Source: JBCBKL01 sp963922565
Lineage (GTDB): Bacteria; Pseudomonadota; Alphaproteobacteria; Rhodobacterales; Rhodobacteraceae
Reading direction: 5' to 3'
DNA length: 64,000 nucleotides
NCBI GenBank assembly: GCA_963922565.1
Contig: CAWUIQ010000008.1
Span: 1-64,000 of the forward strand
Shown: one piece after another, positions 16,732 to 25,348 of the stretch
Position numbering within the stretch: the first letter of the stretch is position 1
Layout of the letters: every line of letters begins with the position of its first letter
Position numbers and translations under genes: made by a program
Notes under the pieces: model-generated
What the model saw: the letters and a program-made list of their open reading frames with translations, nothing else
Told to the model about the DNA's origin: nothing
Databases searched by the model: none

Positions 16732-19700
16732 TGATCCGACTGTTGCTTGTTGCCCTTCTTGTCATCGGCGCTCCAGTTCTGGCGCAGGATGACGGCGATC
16801 GAGGTTATATCGCGGGGCTGCTCGAAGATGCTTTGGGTGGTCCGGGCCGGGTGGTTCGGATCGAAGGCTTTCGCGGAGCGCTCAGCGCGACCGCCCGGAT
16901 CGACAGGGTAACGATCGCGGATGCGGACGGGATCTGGCTGACGATCGAGGATGCGGCGATGTCGTGGAACCGCGCGGCCCTGCTGCGCGGGCGGATCGAG
17001 GTCAGTCAGCTCGAGGCGGATCGCATTGCCCTCCCACGTTTGCCTTTGCCGCAAGAACAGGAGGCGCCGTCGATCGAGGCGCAGGGATTTTCGTTGCCCG
17101 AACTCCCGGTCGCGATCAACGTCGATCAGCTGGCCGCGCGGCAAATTGAGATTGGTGCGCCGATCCTTGGCGAAGCGGCGCGGATGAGCCTTACGGCTTC
17201 AGCCTCCCTCGAAGGCGGTGAACTGGCATCAAACCTCCGGGCGTCTCGAACCGACGGCAAAGCGGGTGAATTCGAAATCAGAGCCGACTACGCCAATCAG
17301 ACCGAAGAACTTGCTCTTAACCTCTCCCTGACCGAAGAGGCTGGCGGCATTGCGGCGCGGGCACTCAACTTGCCGGGCCTGCCATCGGTTCAGCTGAACG
17401 TCGAGGGGCAGGGCCCTCTCTCTGATTTTGCTTCAGACGTGAGATTGGCGACGGACAATGTCGAACGCCTCGCGGGCCGTGTGACCACGGGTACCGGAGC
17501 CGATCCCGCCGACCGTAGCTTTGATGTCGATATCAGCGGCGATGTTACGGCCCTGTTTGCCCCTGATTACCGCCCGTTTTTCGGCGACGATCTGGCACTG
17601 GTTGCAAGTGGCCTGCTGCGAGGTGACGGAGGGTTCTCGCTTTCGCAGATGACACTGCGGACCCAGTCGCTGAGCCTTGGCGGGCGGGTGGAGCTTGGCC
17701 CGGATACCTGGCCGACCCTGATCGATATCGAGGGCAGGCTTGACGACCCAGCCAGCGACCGCGTGATCCTGCCCCTGAACGGGCCGCAGACAAGCGTGGA
17801 GACGGGCGACTTTGCGATTGCGTTCGATGCGGCGCAGGGTGACCAGTGGCGGGCGCGCTTCGACCTTGTCGAACCGCGGCGGGACGACATAGCGGCTGGC
17901 CAACTACGGCTTACTGCGAACGGAACCATCGTCGCCAATCTGACCGCGCTCGGCTCCGTCACGGCGGCGATAGACCTTGCCGTGCGCGATCTGCTGTTCG
18001 ACGACCCCGCCGTGGCGCAGGCGGTCGGTTCCGATCTGACCGGCCAATTGGCCGTCAATTACGTCGAGGGCAGGCCGGTCGATGTGACCGGGATCAACCT
18101 GCGTGGCAATGGTTATGGCCTGACGGGCGACGTGACTATCGCGGGTCTGGAAGAGTCATTTCAGACCACCTTTGATCTGGGCCTGAACGCCAATGACATT
18201 GCCACCTTGTCATCGCTTCTGGGTCAGGATCTCTCCGGTTCCGCCCGGGTCGATGTCGCGGGTCGCGCCGATTTGGGCGGTGCCTTTGATGTCTCCGTCG
18301 ATGGTCTTGGTCGGGATCTCGCCGTCGGTATCCCCCAAGCGGATGCATTGCTGACCGGGGATACGGAACTTGATATCAGGGTGCTTCGCGATGGAAACGG
18401 TCTGACGATTGAAAGGGCTGTCCTCGAGAACCCGCAGGCCCGCGTTGCTGCGCTTGGGCGGCTGACGTCGGATGCAGGAACGCTCAGCTATGCGCTTGGC
18501 ATCACGGATCTGGGGCGCGTGGTTGCGGAACTGCCGGGCCGACTGAGCCTCGATGGCAACCTCGCGCGAGACGGCGAAACTTGGCGGGTGCGTGCGGCTG
18601 GCACAGGTCCGTTCAGCTCAACCCTGGAGTTTCAGGGTCGCCTGCTGCCCAGCACCGTCCTGACCTATGATTTCCAATTGCCGAACCTCGCGTCGCTGGT
18701 GGCAGGTTTCTCCGGCCCGCTTCGGCTGCAGGGAAAGGTGTTCGACGAGGACGGGCTTCTAGGCACCGACACCGCACTTTCAGGACCCGGGGGCACAACG
18801 GCGACACTGATCGGCCAGCTATCGCCCGCCATCGACCTGGGGCTAAGGGGGCAGGCTCCGCTGGGGTTGGTTGGCCCCTTCATCCGGCCCCGCAGCCTGG
18901 GCGGTTCCGTTAACTTCGATCTTCGGGCGCTCGGCGCATCGCTCGACCAGCTCTCAGGCGCGGTCAGAACAGATGGCGCGACACTGATCCTTCCCAATGA
19001 GGGGATCAGCATCGGCAATATCTCGGGCGAGGCGGCTCTGGCGGGCGGACAGGCGCGCATCGCGCTGACCGGAAGTCCGCCTCTTGGCGGCACGGCGCGA
19101 CTTTCTGGCACCATCGGTCTGTCGCCCGGCCTGCCGGCTGACCTACAAAATACCCTCTCAGGGGTCGTCATCGAAGATCCCCAGCTCTATCGCGTCACGC
19201 TGTCGGGCGAAACGACGGTTCGCGGCCCGCTGCAAGGTGGGGCGAGGATCGCGGGGGATATGATCATCGATCTGGCCGAGATACTCGTGCCAAGCACGTC
19301 GTTCGGCACCTTGGCTCCGATCCCGGAGATATCGCATGTGGGCCTCCCGCCGGCCGCAGAGGCTACGCGCAGTCGCGCGGGTCTGGTGCGTTCAGAGAAT
19401 GGCGGTGGCAACGGTATTGCATATCCGATCGATGTTCTGGTTCGGGCGCCCTCGCGGATCTTTGTGCGCGGACGCGGTCTTGATGCCGAACTGGGCGGTT
19501 CGCTGCGGCTGACCGGCGATACCGACAATATCGTATCCGTCGGGGCATTCGATCTGATCCGCGGGCGGCTCGACATTCTGAACCGGCGCTTCACGCTCAA
19601 TCAGGGCCGCCTCGCGCTCGAGGGGGACTTCGATCCGATCCTCGATTTCGTCGCCACCACCAACACGACCGAAGGAACGGCCAGCGTTATCGTCGAAGGT

Positions 19701-20114
19701 CGCAGCAGTAGCCCGCGCATCCGGTTCGAAGCAAACCCATCCGTGCCCGAGGACGAAGTCCTGGCCCAGATCCTCTTTGGCCGCGACATTCAGCAACTTT
19801 CGGCACTGCAGATCCTGCAACTTGCGAATGCCATCGGGACGCTTGCCGGGCGCGAGAGCGCGGGTTTGCTATCCGGTCTGCGCCGCGGTTTCGCCCTCGA
19901 CGATCTCGACTTTGAAACGGACGATAATGGGGAATCCTCGGTCAGGCTGGGCAAGTACGTCACCGACAATGTCTATACCGATGTCACTGTTGGGCAGGAG
20001 GGGACGACTGATTTCTCGATCAACATCGATGTGACGTCCAGCATCACTGCCCGGGGTCGTGCTTCGGCCGATGGGGACACGGCCTTGGGCATCTTTTTCG
20101 AACGGGATTATTGA
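16731..20114 (+). CDS. tamB: Translocation and assembly module inner-membrane protein TamB
   Basis: AsmA-like bridge protein that spans the periplasm as a long hydrophobic beta-taco and partners TamA. 1127 residues; shorter than E. coli TamB (1259) but usual for alphaproteobacteria. A single N-terminal hydrophobic segment (MIRLLLVALLVIGAPVLAQ) could act as anchor or cleavable signal. The body is repetitive beta-rich sequence. The C-terminal DUF490 domain is clear, with EGDFDPILDFVATTNT, VPEDEVLAQILFGRD and the QLANAIGTLAG segment. It starts at the ATG at 16731, overlapping tamA by one base, so the pair is translationally coupled. Confidence 0.92.
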   Translation: MIRLLLVALLVIGAPVLAQDDGDRGYIAGLLEDALGGPGRVVRIEGFRGALSATARIDRVTIADADGIWLTIEDAAMSWNRAALLRGRIEVSQLEADRIALPRLPLPQEQEAPSIEAQGFSLPELPVAINVDQLAARQIEIGAPILGEAARMSLTASASLEGGELASNLRASRTDGKAGEFEIRADYANQTEELALNLSLTEEAGGIAARALNLPGLPSVQLNVEGQGPLSDFASDVRLATDNVERLAGRVTTGTGADPADRSFDVDISGDVTALFAPDYRPFFGDDLALVASGLLRGDGGFSLSQMTLRTQSLSLGGRVELGPDTWPTLIDIEGRLDDPASDRVILPLNGPQTSVETGDFAIAFDAAQGDQWRARFDLVEPRRDDIAAGQLRLTANGTIVANLTALGSVTAAIDLAVRDLLFDDPAVAQAVGSDLTGQLAVNYVEGRPVDVTGINLRGNGYGLTGDVTIAGLEESFQTTFDLGLNANDIATLSSLLGQDLSGSARVDVAGRADLGGAFDVSVDGLGRDLAVGIPQADALLTGDTELDIRVLRDGNGLTIERAVLENPQARVAALGRLTSDAGTLSYALGITDLGRVVAELPGRLSLDGNLARDGETWRVRAAGTGPFSSTLEFQGRLLPSTVLTYDFQLPNLASLVAGFSGPLRLQGKVFDEDGLLGTDTALSGPGGTTATLIGQLSPAIDLGLRGQAPLGLVGPFIRPRSLGGSVNFDLRALGASLDQLSGAVRTDGATLILPNEGISIGNISGEAALAGGQARIALTGSPPLGGTARLSGTIGLSPGLPADLQNTLSGVVIEDPQLYRVTLSGETTVRGPLQGGARIAGDMIIDLAEILVPSTSFGTLAPIPEISHVGLPPAAEATRSRAGLVRSENGGGNGIAYPIDVLVRAPSRIFVRGRGLDAELGGSLRLTGDTDNIVSVGAFDLIRGRLDILNRRFTLNQGRLALEGDFDPILDFVATTNTTEGTASVIVEGRSSSPRIRFEANPSVPEDEVLAQILFGRDIQQLSALQILQLANAIGTLAGRESAGLLSGLRRGFALDDLDFETDDNGESSVRLGKYVTDNVYTDVTVGQEGTTDFSINIDVTSSITARGRASADGDTALGIFFERDY

Positions 20115-20187
20115 CGCCTCAAGGCGCGGCTTGCGCTGCCCGAAAAGCCCTGTCATCTGAACCCTCGAAGAACGGGAGACGGTGAAC

Positions 20188-21174
20188 ATGCGGGTGGCAA
20201 TCAACGGCTTTGGTCGGATTGGGCGCACGATCCTTCGTCAGGTTCTGTGCGGCCCGGCCAATGCGGATATCGAAGTTGCGCTGATCAACGAAATCGCACC
20301 GCTTGAGACCTGCGCCTATCTCTTCCAGTACGACAGCGTATTCGGACCGTTTCCGGGCGCGGTAGCCCTTCAAGGTGACATACTTGTGGCCGGCGAAGCC
20401 GAGGTGCGGGTGACACAGGCCGACGATCTATCGATGCTCGACCTTGGCGATATCGACCTTGTGCTCGAATGCACGGGCAGGGCCAATTCCCCCGAGATTG
20501 CTGAGCGAGGTTTGCGGGCTGGCGCGGGGACGGTTTTGATTTCCGGCCCTTCCCCGGCTGCCGAGGTGACGCTGGTTCTGGGGGCCAATGAGGAACTGCT
20601 CGGGTCGCAGCGGGTCATTTCGAATGCCTCTTGCACGACCAATGCGCTTGCCCCGATCCTGCGGCTGATCGACGACACCCTCGGGATCGAGCGGGGGCAT
20701 ATGACGACGATCCACTGCTATACCGGCAGTCAGCCGATGGTCGATGCGCCACGTGCCAGCCTGCCGCGCAGCCGTGCGGGCGCGGTTTCGATGATCCCGA
20801 CGACAACCAGCGCGACCAAACTCGTCGGGCAGGTGCTGCCGCAACTCGACGGTCGGATCAGTGGCGCTGCTGTGCGGGTGCCCGCAATCAGCGTTTCCGC
20901 GATTGATCTGGTCCTGCAGTTGCGGAGACAGCCAGCGCCGTCGATGAACCAGTTCCTGTCCGAAGCTGTTAAGGCCCCGGGTGTGATCGCTTTGACGGAC
21001 GATCCGGTTGTGTCGACCGACATGCGGGGGCGGCCTGAGTCACTGATCATCGCGACGCCCGAGACGATCGAGATGGAAGGCGGACAGGTGCGGCTCTTTG
21101 GGTGGTACGACAACGAATGGGGTTATTCAGCGCGTGTTCTGGACATGGCGCGTCTGATCCACCGGCGCCGCTAG
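20188..21174 (+). CDS. Type I glyceraldehyde-3-phosphate dehydrogenase paralogue
   Basis: A phosphorylating GAPDH-fold enzyme of 328 residues from the ATG at 20188 (an in-frame GTG lies six bases upstream; GGGAGA is the ribosome-binding site). The NAD motif INGFGRIGR is at residues 5-13. The catalytic Cys149 is in SNASCTTN and the base His176 in TTIHCYTGSQ, the same numbering as the classic enzyme. It ends with WYDNEWGYS. The loop after the histidine (GSQPMVDAP) and the segment YDSVFGPF depart from housekeeping GAPDHs, which usually have NDQ and YDS(T/V)HG; a role in erythrose 4-phosphate or another aldehyde is possible. It stands alone, with no pgk or fba beside it, and converges on tcuB. 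Confidence 0.85.
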   Translation: MRVAINGFGRIGRTILRQVLCGPANADIEVALINEIAPLETCAYLFQYDSVFGPFPGAVALQGDILVAGEAEVRVTQADDLSMLDLGDIDLVLECTGRANSPEIAERGLRAGAGTVLISGPSPAAEVTLVLGANEELLGSQRVISNASCTTNALAPILRLIDDTLGIERGHMTTIHCYTGSQPMVDAPRASLPRSRAGAVSMIPTTTSATKLVGQVLPQLDGRISGAAVRVPAISVSAIDLVLQLRRQPAPSMNQFLSEAVKAPGVIALTDDPVVSTDMRGRPESLIIATPETIEMEGGQVRLFGWYDNEWGYSARVLDMARLIHRRR

Positions 21175-22232
21175 GCTCGCCGCACGCTATCCCCGATCAA
21201 GGCGGCGGTTCGGTAAAAGCCGTGCGCCATCTTGGAATACGGGATGAGCAGGAAGAAGGCGAGCACAGTGCCAAGGTGCAAGGGCAGCAGCCATGACACG
21301 AGTGCTGACCCCGTCGCCGCATAAAGCAGCAAACCCGTCGCGCTGACGGCAAATAACAGGGCGATGAACGCCATCTCGCCTCCCCATGCCGCCTGAGCCC
21401 CCAGTTCCGGATCCGCCTGCAGCTTCAACCGGGCCAGCCATGCCGTGCCAGCGCACAGCATGAGGCCGCCAGGAACCCCGAGCAGCTTTGGCAGACTGAA
21501 GAACGCGTAGGGCGCTTCGAGTCCAAAGCCGTAATGAAGCACGGTCCCAGACGAGGTCGAGGCAAAGCACAGCAAAAACCCCCAAAGCGTCAGCTGATGC
21601 GCATACCGCCGGGCATGCGAATACCGGTCTTCGTCCTCGAAATTGCATCCTTCGCCATGCCCGCCGCTGAGGTTCCTCATAGTGCCGATATCCATGGTCG
21701 CCTGCCAGAGCGCGCCATAGGTCAGGGGCTGCCCCACGGTATCAGCCCAGTAGCGGCGGATCGATACGCCCATGGCCATGAGCGGGAACAGAAAGGCAGG
21801 CGCAAAGATCGACACCATGACGCCGTGGGACAGATAGGCATAGAACCCTTCGCCCGATGCGGGGCGCAGCGCTTGCGCGGCCCAGAAGAACAGAGCAGTC
21901 GCCAGCGTCAGGAAGGCCGCGATGACGACTCCATTGCGATCGAAGAGGCGCCCAAACGGACGCGGCCATGCATAATCTGACCAGCTGTCCTGCCGAACGT
22001 CGGCCAGCGCCGCTGGCAGGTTCAGGTCGAACTGGTGCGGGGCGGTGTACTGGCAGGCATAGTAGCAGCCCCGACAGTTGTGGCAGAGGTTGGCGAGATG
22101 GGTGATGTCCCCATCGGAAAAGGCCCGGTCCGCATGGATCGACGGAAATACCGAACAGAAGCCTTCGCAGTATCGGCAGGCATTACAGATCTCGATCTGC
22201 CGCCGGGCCTCGTCAATCAACTCAGCTTGCAT
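21171..22232 (-). CDS. tcuB: Tricarballylate utilisation iron-sulfur membrane protein TcuB
   Basis: Membrane electron-transfer partner of TcuA; it reoxidises the flavin of tricarballylate dehydrogenase and passes electrons to the quinone pool. 353 residues from the ATG at 22232. Two ferredoxin-like cysteine clusters are at residues 16-26 (CNACRYCEGFC) and 50-60 (CHNCRGCYYAC), followed by about six membrane helices. Its first codons overlap the tcuA end by 11 bases. The stop codon shares the palindrome CTAG at 21171-21174 with the convergent GAPDH stop. The same family is called CitB near citrate genes; TcuB fits here because TcuA is adjacent. Confidence 0.87.
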   Translation of the reverse strand: MQAELIDEARRQIEICNACRYCEGFCSVFPSIHADRAFSDGDITHLANLCHNCRGCYYACQYTAPHQFDLNLPAALADVRQDSWSDYAWPRPFGRLFDRNGVVIAAFLTLATALFFWAAQALRPASGEGFYAYLSHGVMVSIFAPAFLFPLMAMGVSIRRYWADTVGQPLTYGALWQATMDIGTMRNLSGGHGEGCNFEDEDRYSHARRYAHQLTLWGFLLCFASTSSGTVLHYGFGLEAPYAFFSLPKLLGVPGGLMLCAGTAWLARLKLQADPELGAQAAWGGEMAFIALLFAVSATGLLLYAATGSALVSWLLPLHLGTVLAFFLLIPYSKMAHGFYRTAALIGDSVRRA

Positions 22233-23613
22233 ATGCCGCGGCCTCCCGCCCCGCGATACGTCCAAAGACGGTTCCGATCGTCATCCCAAAGCCCGCCAGA
22301 TAGCCTTGGCCAAGGATCGAGCCGGCCATGATTTCGCCAGCCGCCCAAAGATTTTCGACCGGCTTGTCGGGGCCTTGCACCTGCGCCTTTTCGTCAACCC
22401 GAAGCCCGAGATATGTGAAGGTCACACCGGGGCGCAGCTCGTAGCCATAAAAGGGTGCTTCGGTGATGGGCCGGGCCCAGTTCGTCTTGGGCGGCGTCAG
22501 GCCTTCGGTCGCAAGCCCGTCCAACTCGGTCGGATGAAATTCTCCCGGACGGCAGGCGGCGTTGAAAGCGTCGACCGTCTTGCGCAGGCTGTCGCCGGGC
22601 AGGCCCAGTTGCTGGCCCAGCCCTTCGATCGTGTCGGCCTGAACCGGGGGGAAGACGGAGGGCATGAATTTGTCGATGCTTTTGGCGTCGATGATTGCAT
22701 ACCCGACCTGATCCGGCTGGGCTGCCACCAACCGGCCCCAGATCGCATAGCGCTTTGGCCAAACATCCTCGCCCTCGTCATAGAAGCGATCGCCGTGCTT
22801 GTTCACGACGATCGAAAAGGGCACGCAGTCCAGACGCGTGACGATGCCTCCATCGAACTTCGGGGCCCGTCCGTCGATGGCCACTGCATGACATTGGGTC
22901 GGGTCGCCGACCGATTGAATGTCTTGGTCCAACAGGTCCTTGAGCACGACACCACGATTGTAAGGTGTGCCGCGGATCAGGAAGTTGCGGGCCGCAGGAC
23001 CCCATGCATCGGCAAGCCAGTCCAGATCGGCCTGAAATCCGCCCGAAGCCACAACAACGGCGCGGGGCGTGAATGTCACCTGCTGCTCGCCAATCTCTGC
23101 GTCAACACGTGAAACACGCTGACCATCCGTTTCCACATGGGTCACCTTGGCCTCGTACGCGACCTCGATCCCGAGATCGGCCGCGCGCCGGTAATAGGCG
23201 TTCACCAGAGCTTTGCCGCCACCGAGGAAAAACGCATTCGTCCGTGAAAGCGACAAGGTGCCTGACAGGGATGGTTGAAAGTGCACGCCGTGGGACGCCA
23301 TCCACGCATAGCTTTCCTCTGACCGCCCGATTGTCATCCGGGCAAGCGTCTCGTCGGTTTTGCCCTTGGTCACCTTGATCAGGTCGTCAAAGAATTCATC
23401 CCCTGAATAGCATCCGGTCAGAACACCCAAGGGACCCTCATGCATGCAGCGGAAGTTGCGGGTATGGCGGCTGTTGCCCCCGCGATAGGGTTTGGGCGCA
23501 GCTTCCAAGATCAGAACGCTCGCACCGGTTTCGCGGGCCGTTATGGCTGCGCAAAGGGCGGCGTTGCCACCGCCAATAACCAAGATGTCTGGGCTTTTGT
23601 TCCGAGGAGCCAT
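22222..23613 (-). CDS. tcuA: FAD-dependent tricarballylate dehydrogenase TcuA
   Basis: Flavoprotein of the fumarate reductase/succinate dehydrogenase family which, in Salmonella, oxidises tricarballylate to cis-aconitate. 463 residues from the ATG at 23613; the frame is open further upstream but that part runs into the divergent regulator and does not look coding. The FAD motif ILVIGGGNAALCAA is at residues 10-23. TcuA-like stretches include YRGGNSRHTRNFRC, VVVASGGFQADLDWLAD and the C-terminal NLWAAGEIMAGSILGQGY. TcuB follows directly. Other members of this family act on 3-oxosteroids or urocanate; the tcuB and tct neighbours favour a tricarboxylate. Confidence 0.87.
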   Translation of the reverse strand: MAPRNKSPDILVIGGGNAALCAAITARETGASVLILEAAPKPYRGGNSRHTRNFRCMHEGPLGVLTGCYSGDEFFDDLIKVTKGKTDETLARMTIGRSEESYAWMASHGVHFQPSLSGTLSLSRTNAFFLGGGKALVNAYYRRAADLGIEVAYEAKVTHVETDGQRVSRVDAEIGEQQVTFTPRAVVVASGGFQADLDWLADAWGPAARNFLIRGTPYNRGVVLKDLLDQDIQSVGDPTQCHAVAIDGRAPKFDGGIVTRLDCVPFSIVVNKHGDRFYDEGEDVWPKRYAIWGRLVAAQPDQVGYAIIDAKSIDKFMPSVFPPVQADTIEGLGQQLGLPGDSLRKTVDAFNAACRPGEFHPTELDGLATEGLTPPKTNWARPITEAPFYGYELRPGVTFTYLGLRVDEKAQVQGPDKPVENLWAAGEIMAGSILGQGYLAGFGMTIGTVFGRIAGREAAAYAS

Positions 23614-23631
23614 GCCTACCGAGTATCTGAT

Positions 23632-23660
23632 TGTGTCCTTTTGTATCCGCGTGTATACAG
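23632..23660. promoter_or_regulatory. Putative GntR operator: three phased repeats in the tcuA/regulator divergent region
   Basis: The 71-base gap between the divergent tcuA and regulator starts contains TTGTGTCCTT, TTGTATCCGC and GTGTATACAG in tandem, one every ten bases (23631-23660). The last contains the palindrome TGTATACA at 23652-23659. A closely related ten-base direct repeat, TGTATACTAT then TGTATACTAA, lies upstream of the next minus-strand unit at 26570-26589. The shared element suggests one regulator for both. TATAC-type sequence can also serve as a -10, so part of the signal may be promoter. Confidence 0.5.
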
Positions 23661-23684
23661 CCCTTGCAAATGAGGGCAAGACCC

Positions 23685-24335
23685 ATGTCGGCAGCCGACC
23701 CATCCACGACATCCCAAAGCGAAATCGCCTATGGCAAATTGTACGAAGCGATCCGAAAAGGTTTGTTTTTGCCCGGCGACCGCGTCCGCGAGACGGATGT
23801 GGCCCAAAAACTGGGGCTGAGCCGAACACCGGTGCGCGATGCGCTGCGGCGGCTCGAGGCAGAGGGGATCGTCGAACATCGCCCGCGTCTTGGCGCCGTC
23901 ATTCGAAAACTCGCACAGTCGGAGATCGTCGAGCTTTACGAGATGCGGATCGTGCTTGAACGAACGGCGGCAGAGCTTGCCGCCAAACATGCGACGGAAG
24001 CCGAGATTGACGAGTTCGCTGACCTGAACGATGCAATCCTCGCGGCCGAGCAAAACCCTGCAGAAGCCGCGCGGCTGAACGCCATCCTGCATCGGTCGAT
24101 CTATCGGGCGGGGCGCAACCGGTTCCTGCTTGAGTCTTCCCGCGCGCTGAACAACGCGCTGATGTTGCTTGGGCCAACCACGCTTGACGATCCGGAGCGG
24201 ATCCGCGAAGTCCACGCGCAGCACGCCGCCATCATCGACAACCTGCGAAAGCGTGATCAGGTCGCCGCGGGTCAAGCAGCGGTCGCGCATATCAACACGT
24301 CATTGCGGCACCGGCTCAAGGCCTTGCGCGGATGA
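23685..24335 (+). CDS. GntR-family (FadR/FCD type) transcriptional regulator
   Basis: 216 residues from the ATG at 23685, preceded by GAGGGC; an in-frame GTG at 23631 and ATG at 23670 would add residues unlike the family. The winged helix-turn-helix is at about residues 12-70 (DVAQKLGLSRTPVRDALRRL), and the FCD ligand domain fills the rest, including YEMRIVLERTAAELAAKHAT. FCD regulators bind small carboxylates, often with a metal. It is divergent from tcuAB and joined to the AbrB-family gene by an ATGA overlap, so it most likely controls the tricarboxylate locus, repressing until the substrate appears. Confidence 0.88.
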   Translation: MSAADPSTTSQSEIAYGKLYEAIRKGLFLPGDRVRETDVAQKLGLSRTPVRDALRRLEAEGIVEHRPRLGAVIRKLAQSEIVELYEMRIVLERTAAELAAKHATEAEIDEFADLNDAILAAEQNPAEAARLNAILHRSIYRAGRNRFLLESSRALNNALMLLGPTTLDDPERIREVHAQHAAIIDNLRKRDQVAAGQAAVAHINTSLRHRLKALRG

Positions 24336-25348
24336 GCCTGCAACATGTCTGGACCCTCGGCATCGCGGGGCTGGGGGTTGCGCTCTTCCATCTGCTTTCC
24401 CTGCCGCTGCCTTGGCTCCTTGGGCCGATGTTTGCATGCCTGATCGCCGCGCTCGCCGGCCTGGATCTGAAGGCGCCCAAGCGGATCGGGATCCTGATGC
24501 GCACCGTTCTGGGGGTCGCCGTCGGCGCAACCATCACGCCCTCCATTCTGGCGGAGCTTGGGGCCATGGCCTGGTCGCTTGCCCTGATCCCCGGTCTGAT
24601 CCTTGCCTGTGGTCTTGTCGGCTATCCCTTCTTTCGGCGTGTTTGCGGTTTTGATCCGGCGACCAGCTATTACGGCGCGATGCCCGGTGGATTGCAGGAT
24701 ATGCTGATCTTTGGCGAAGAGGCTGGCGGCTCACCCCGGGCGCTTAGCCTGCTGCATGCAACCCGCGTGCTGGTCATCGTGACCGTGCTGCCGTTTCTGC
24801 TGACGTCAGTGATGGGTGCTGATCTGGGCCGCCCGCCCGGTCAGGCCGCATCGACGATCCCGATCCATGAACTGGCATTGATGGTCGTCATAGCCATAGC
24901 GGGCTGGCGCGGCGCCGTTGCCATCGGCCTTTTTGGCGCGACAATACTCGGGCCCATGTTCCTCGCCACGGCGGCAAGCCTGATGGACGTCATCCACCAC
25001 CGCCCGCCCGCCGAGGCGATCATGGCCGCGCAGTTCTTTATCGGTCTTGGTATCGGCGCCACCTATGCCGGCGTCACGGGGCGCGAGGTGCAGTCGACCG
25101 TGCTGGCCGGTCTTGGCTATGTCCTGATCATCTTTGGCATCTCGGCGGCCTTCGCTTATGTCGCGGTTCAGATCAGCGGTATGGAAACGCTGAACGCCAT
25201 CCTTGCCTTTGCTCCGGGTGGCCAGGCAGAGATGACGGTTCTCGCCATCGTTGCCGGGGCCGATGCCGCGCTGGTGGTCGCCCACCATCTCTTGCGTATC
25301 GTCGTCGTGATCATCGGCGCCCCGATCTTTAGTCGGTTGTTAAGGTGA
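24332..25348 (+). CDS. AbrB-family integral membrane protein (PF05145)
   Basis: 338 residues, about ten hydrophobic helices in two similar halves, each with a VGATITPSIL- or IGATYAGVTG-type turn, which is the AbrB duplication. The family name is misleading: these are membrane proteins, some once annotated as ammonia monooxygenase. Their function is poorly known; genes of this family often lie near tripartite tricarboxylate transporters, as here. It is translated from an ATGA overlap with the regulator gene, and its 3' end overlaps the convergent hydroxyacid dehydrogenase gene by nine bases. A transport role for the locus substrate or product is an inference from position only. Confidence 0.8.
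   Translation: MSLQHVWTLGIAGLGVALFHLLSLPLPWLLGPMFACLIAALAGLDLKAPKRIGILMRTVLGVAVGATITPSILAELGAMAWSLALIPGLILACGLVGYPFFRRVCGFDPATSYYGAMPGGLQDMLIFGEEAGGSPRALSLLHATRVLVIVTVLPFLLTSVMGADLGRPPGQAASTIPIHELALMVVIAIAGWRGAVAIGLFGATILGPMFLATAASLMDVIHHRPPAEAIMAAQFFIGLGIGATYAGVTGREVQSTVLAGLGYVLIIFGISAAFAYVAVQISGMETLNAILAFAPGGQAEMTVLAIVAGADAALVVAHHLLRIVVVIIGAPIFSRLLR

Noticed and set aside
22078..23112. 344-codon plus-strand frame over tcuA and tcuB
   Set aside because: Overlaps the FAD and cysteine-cluster coding parts of tcuAB; no recognisable protein features.
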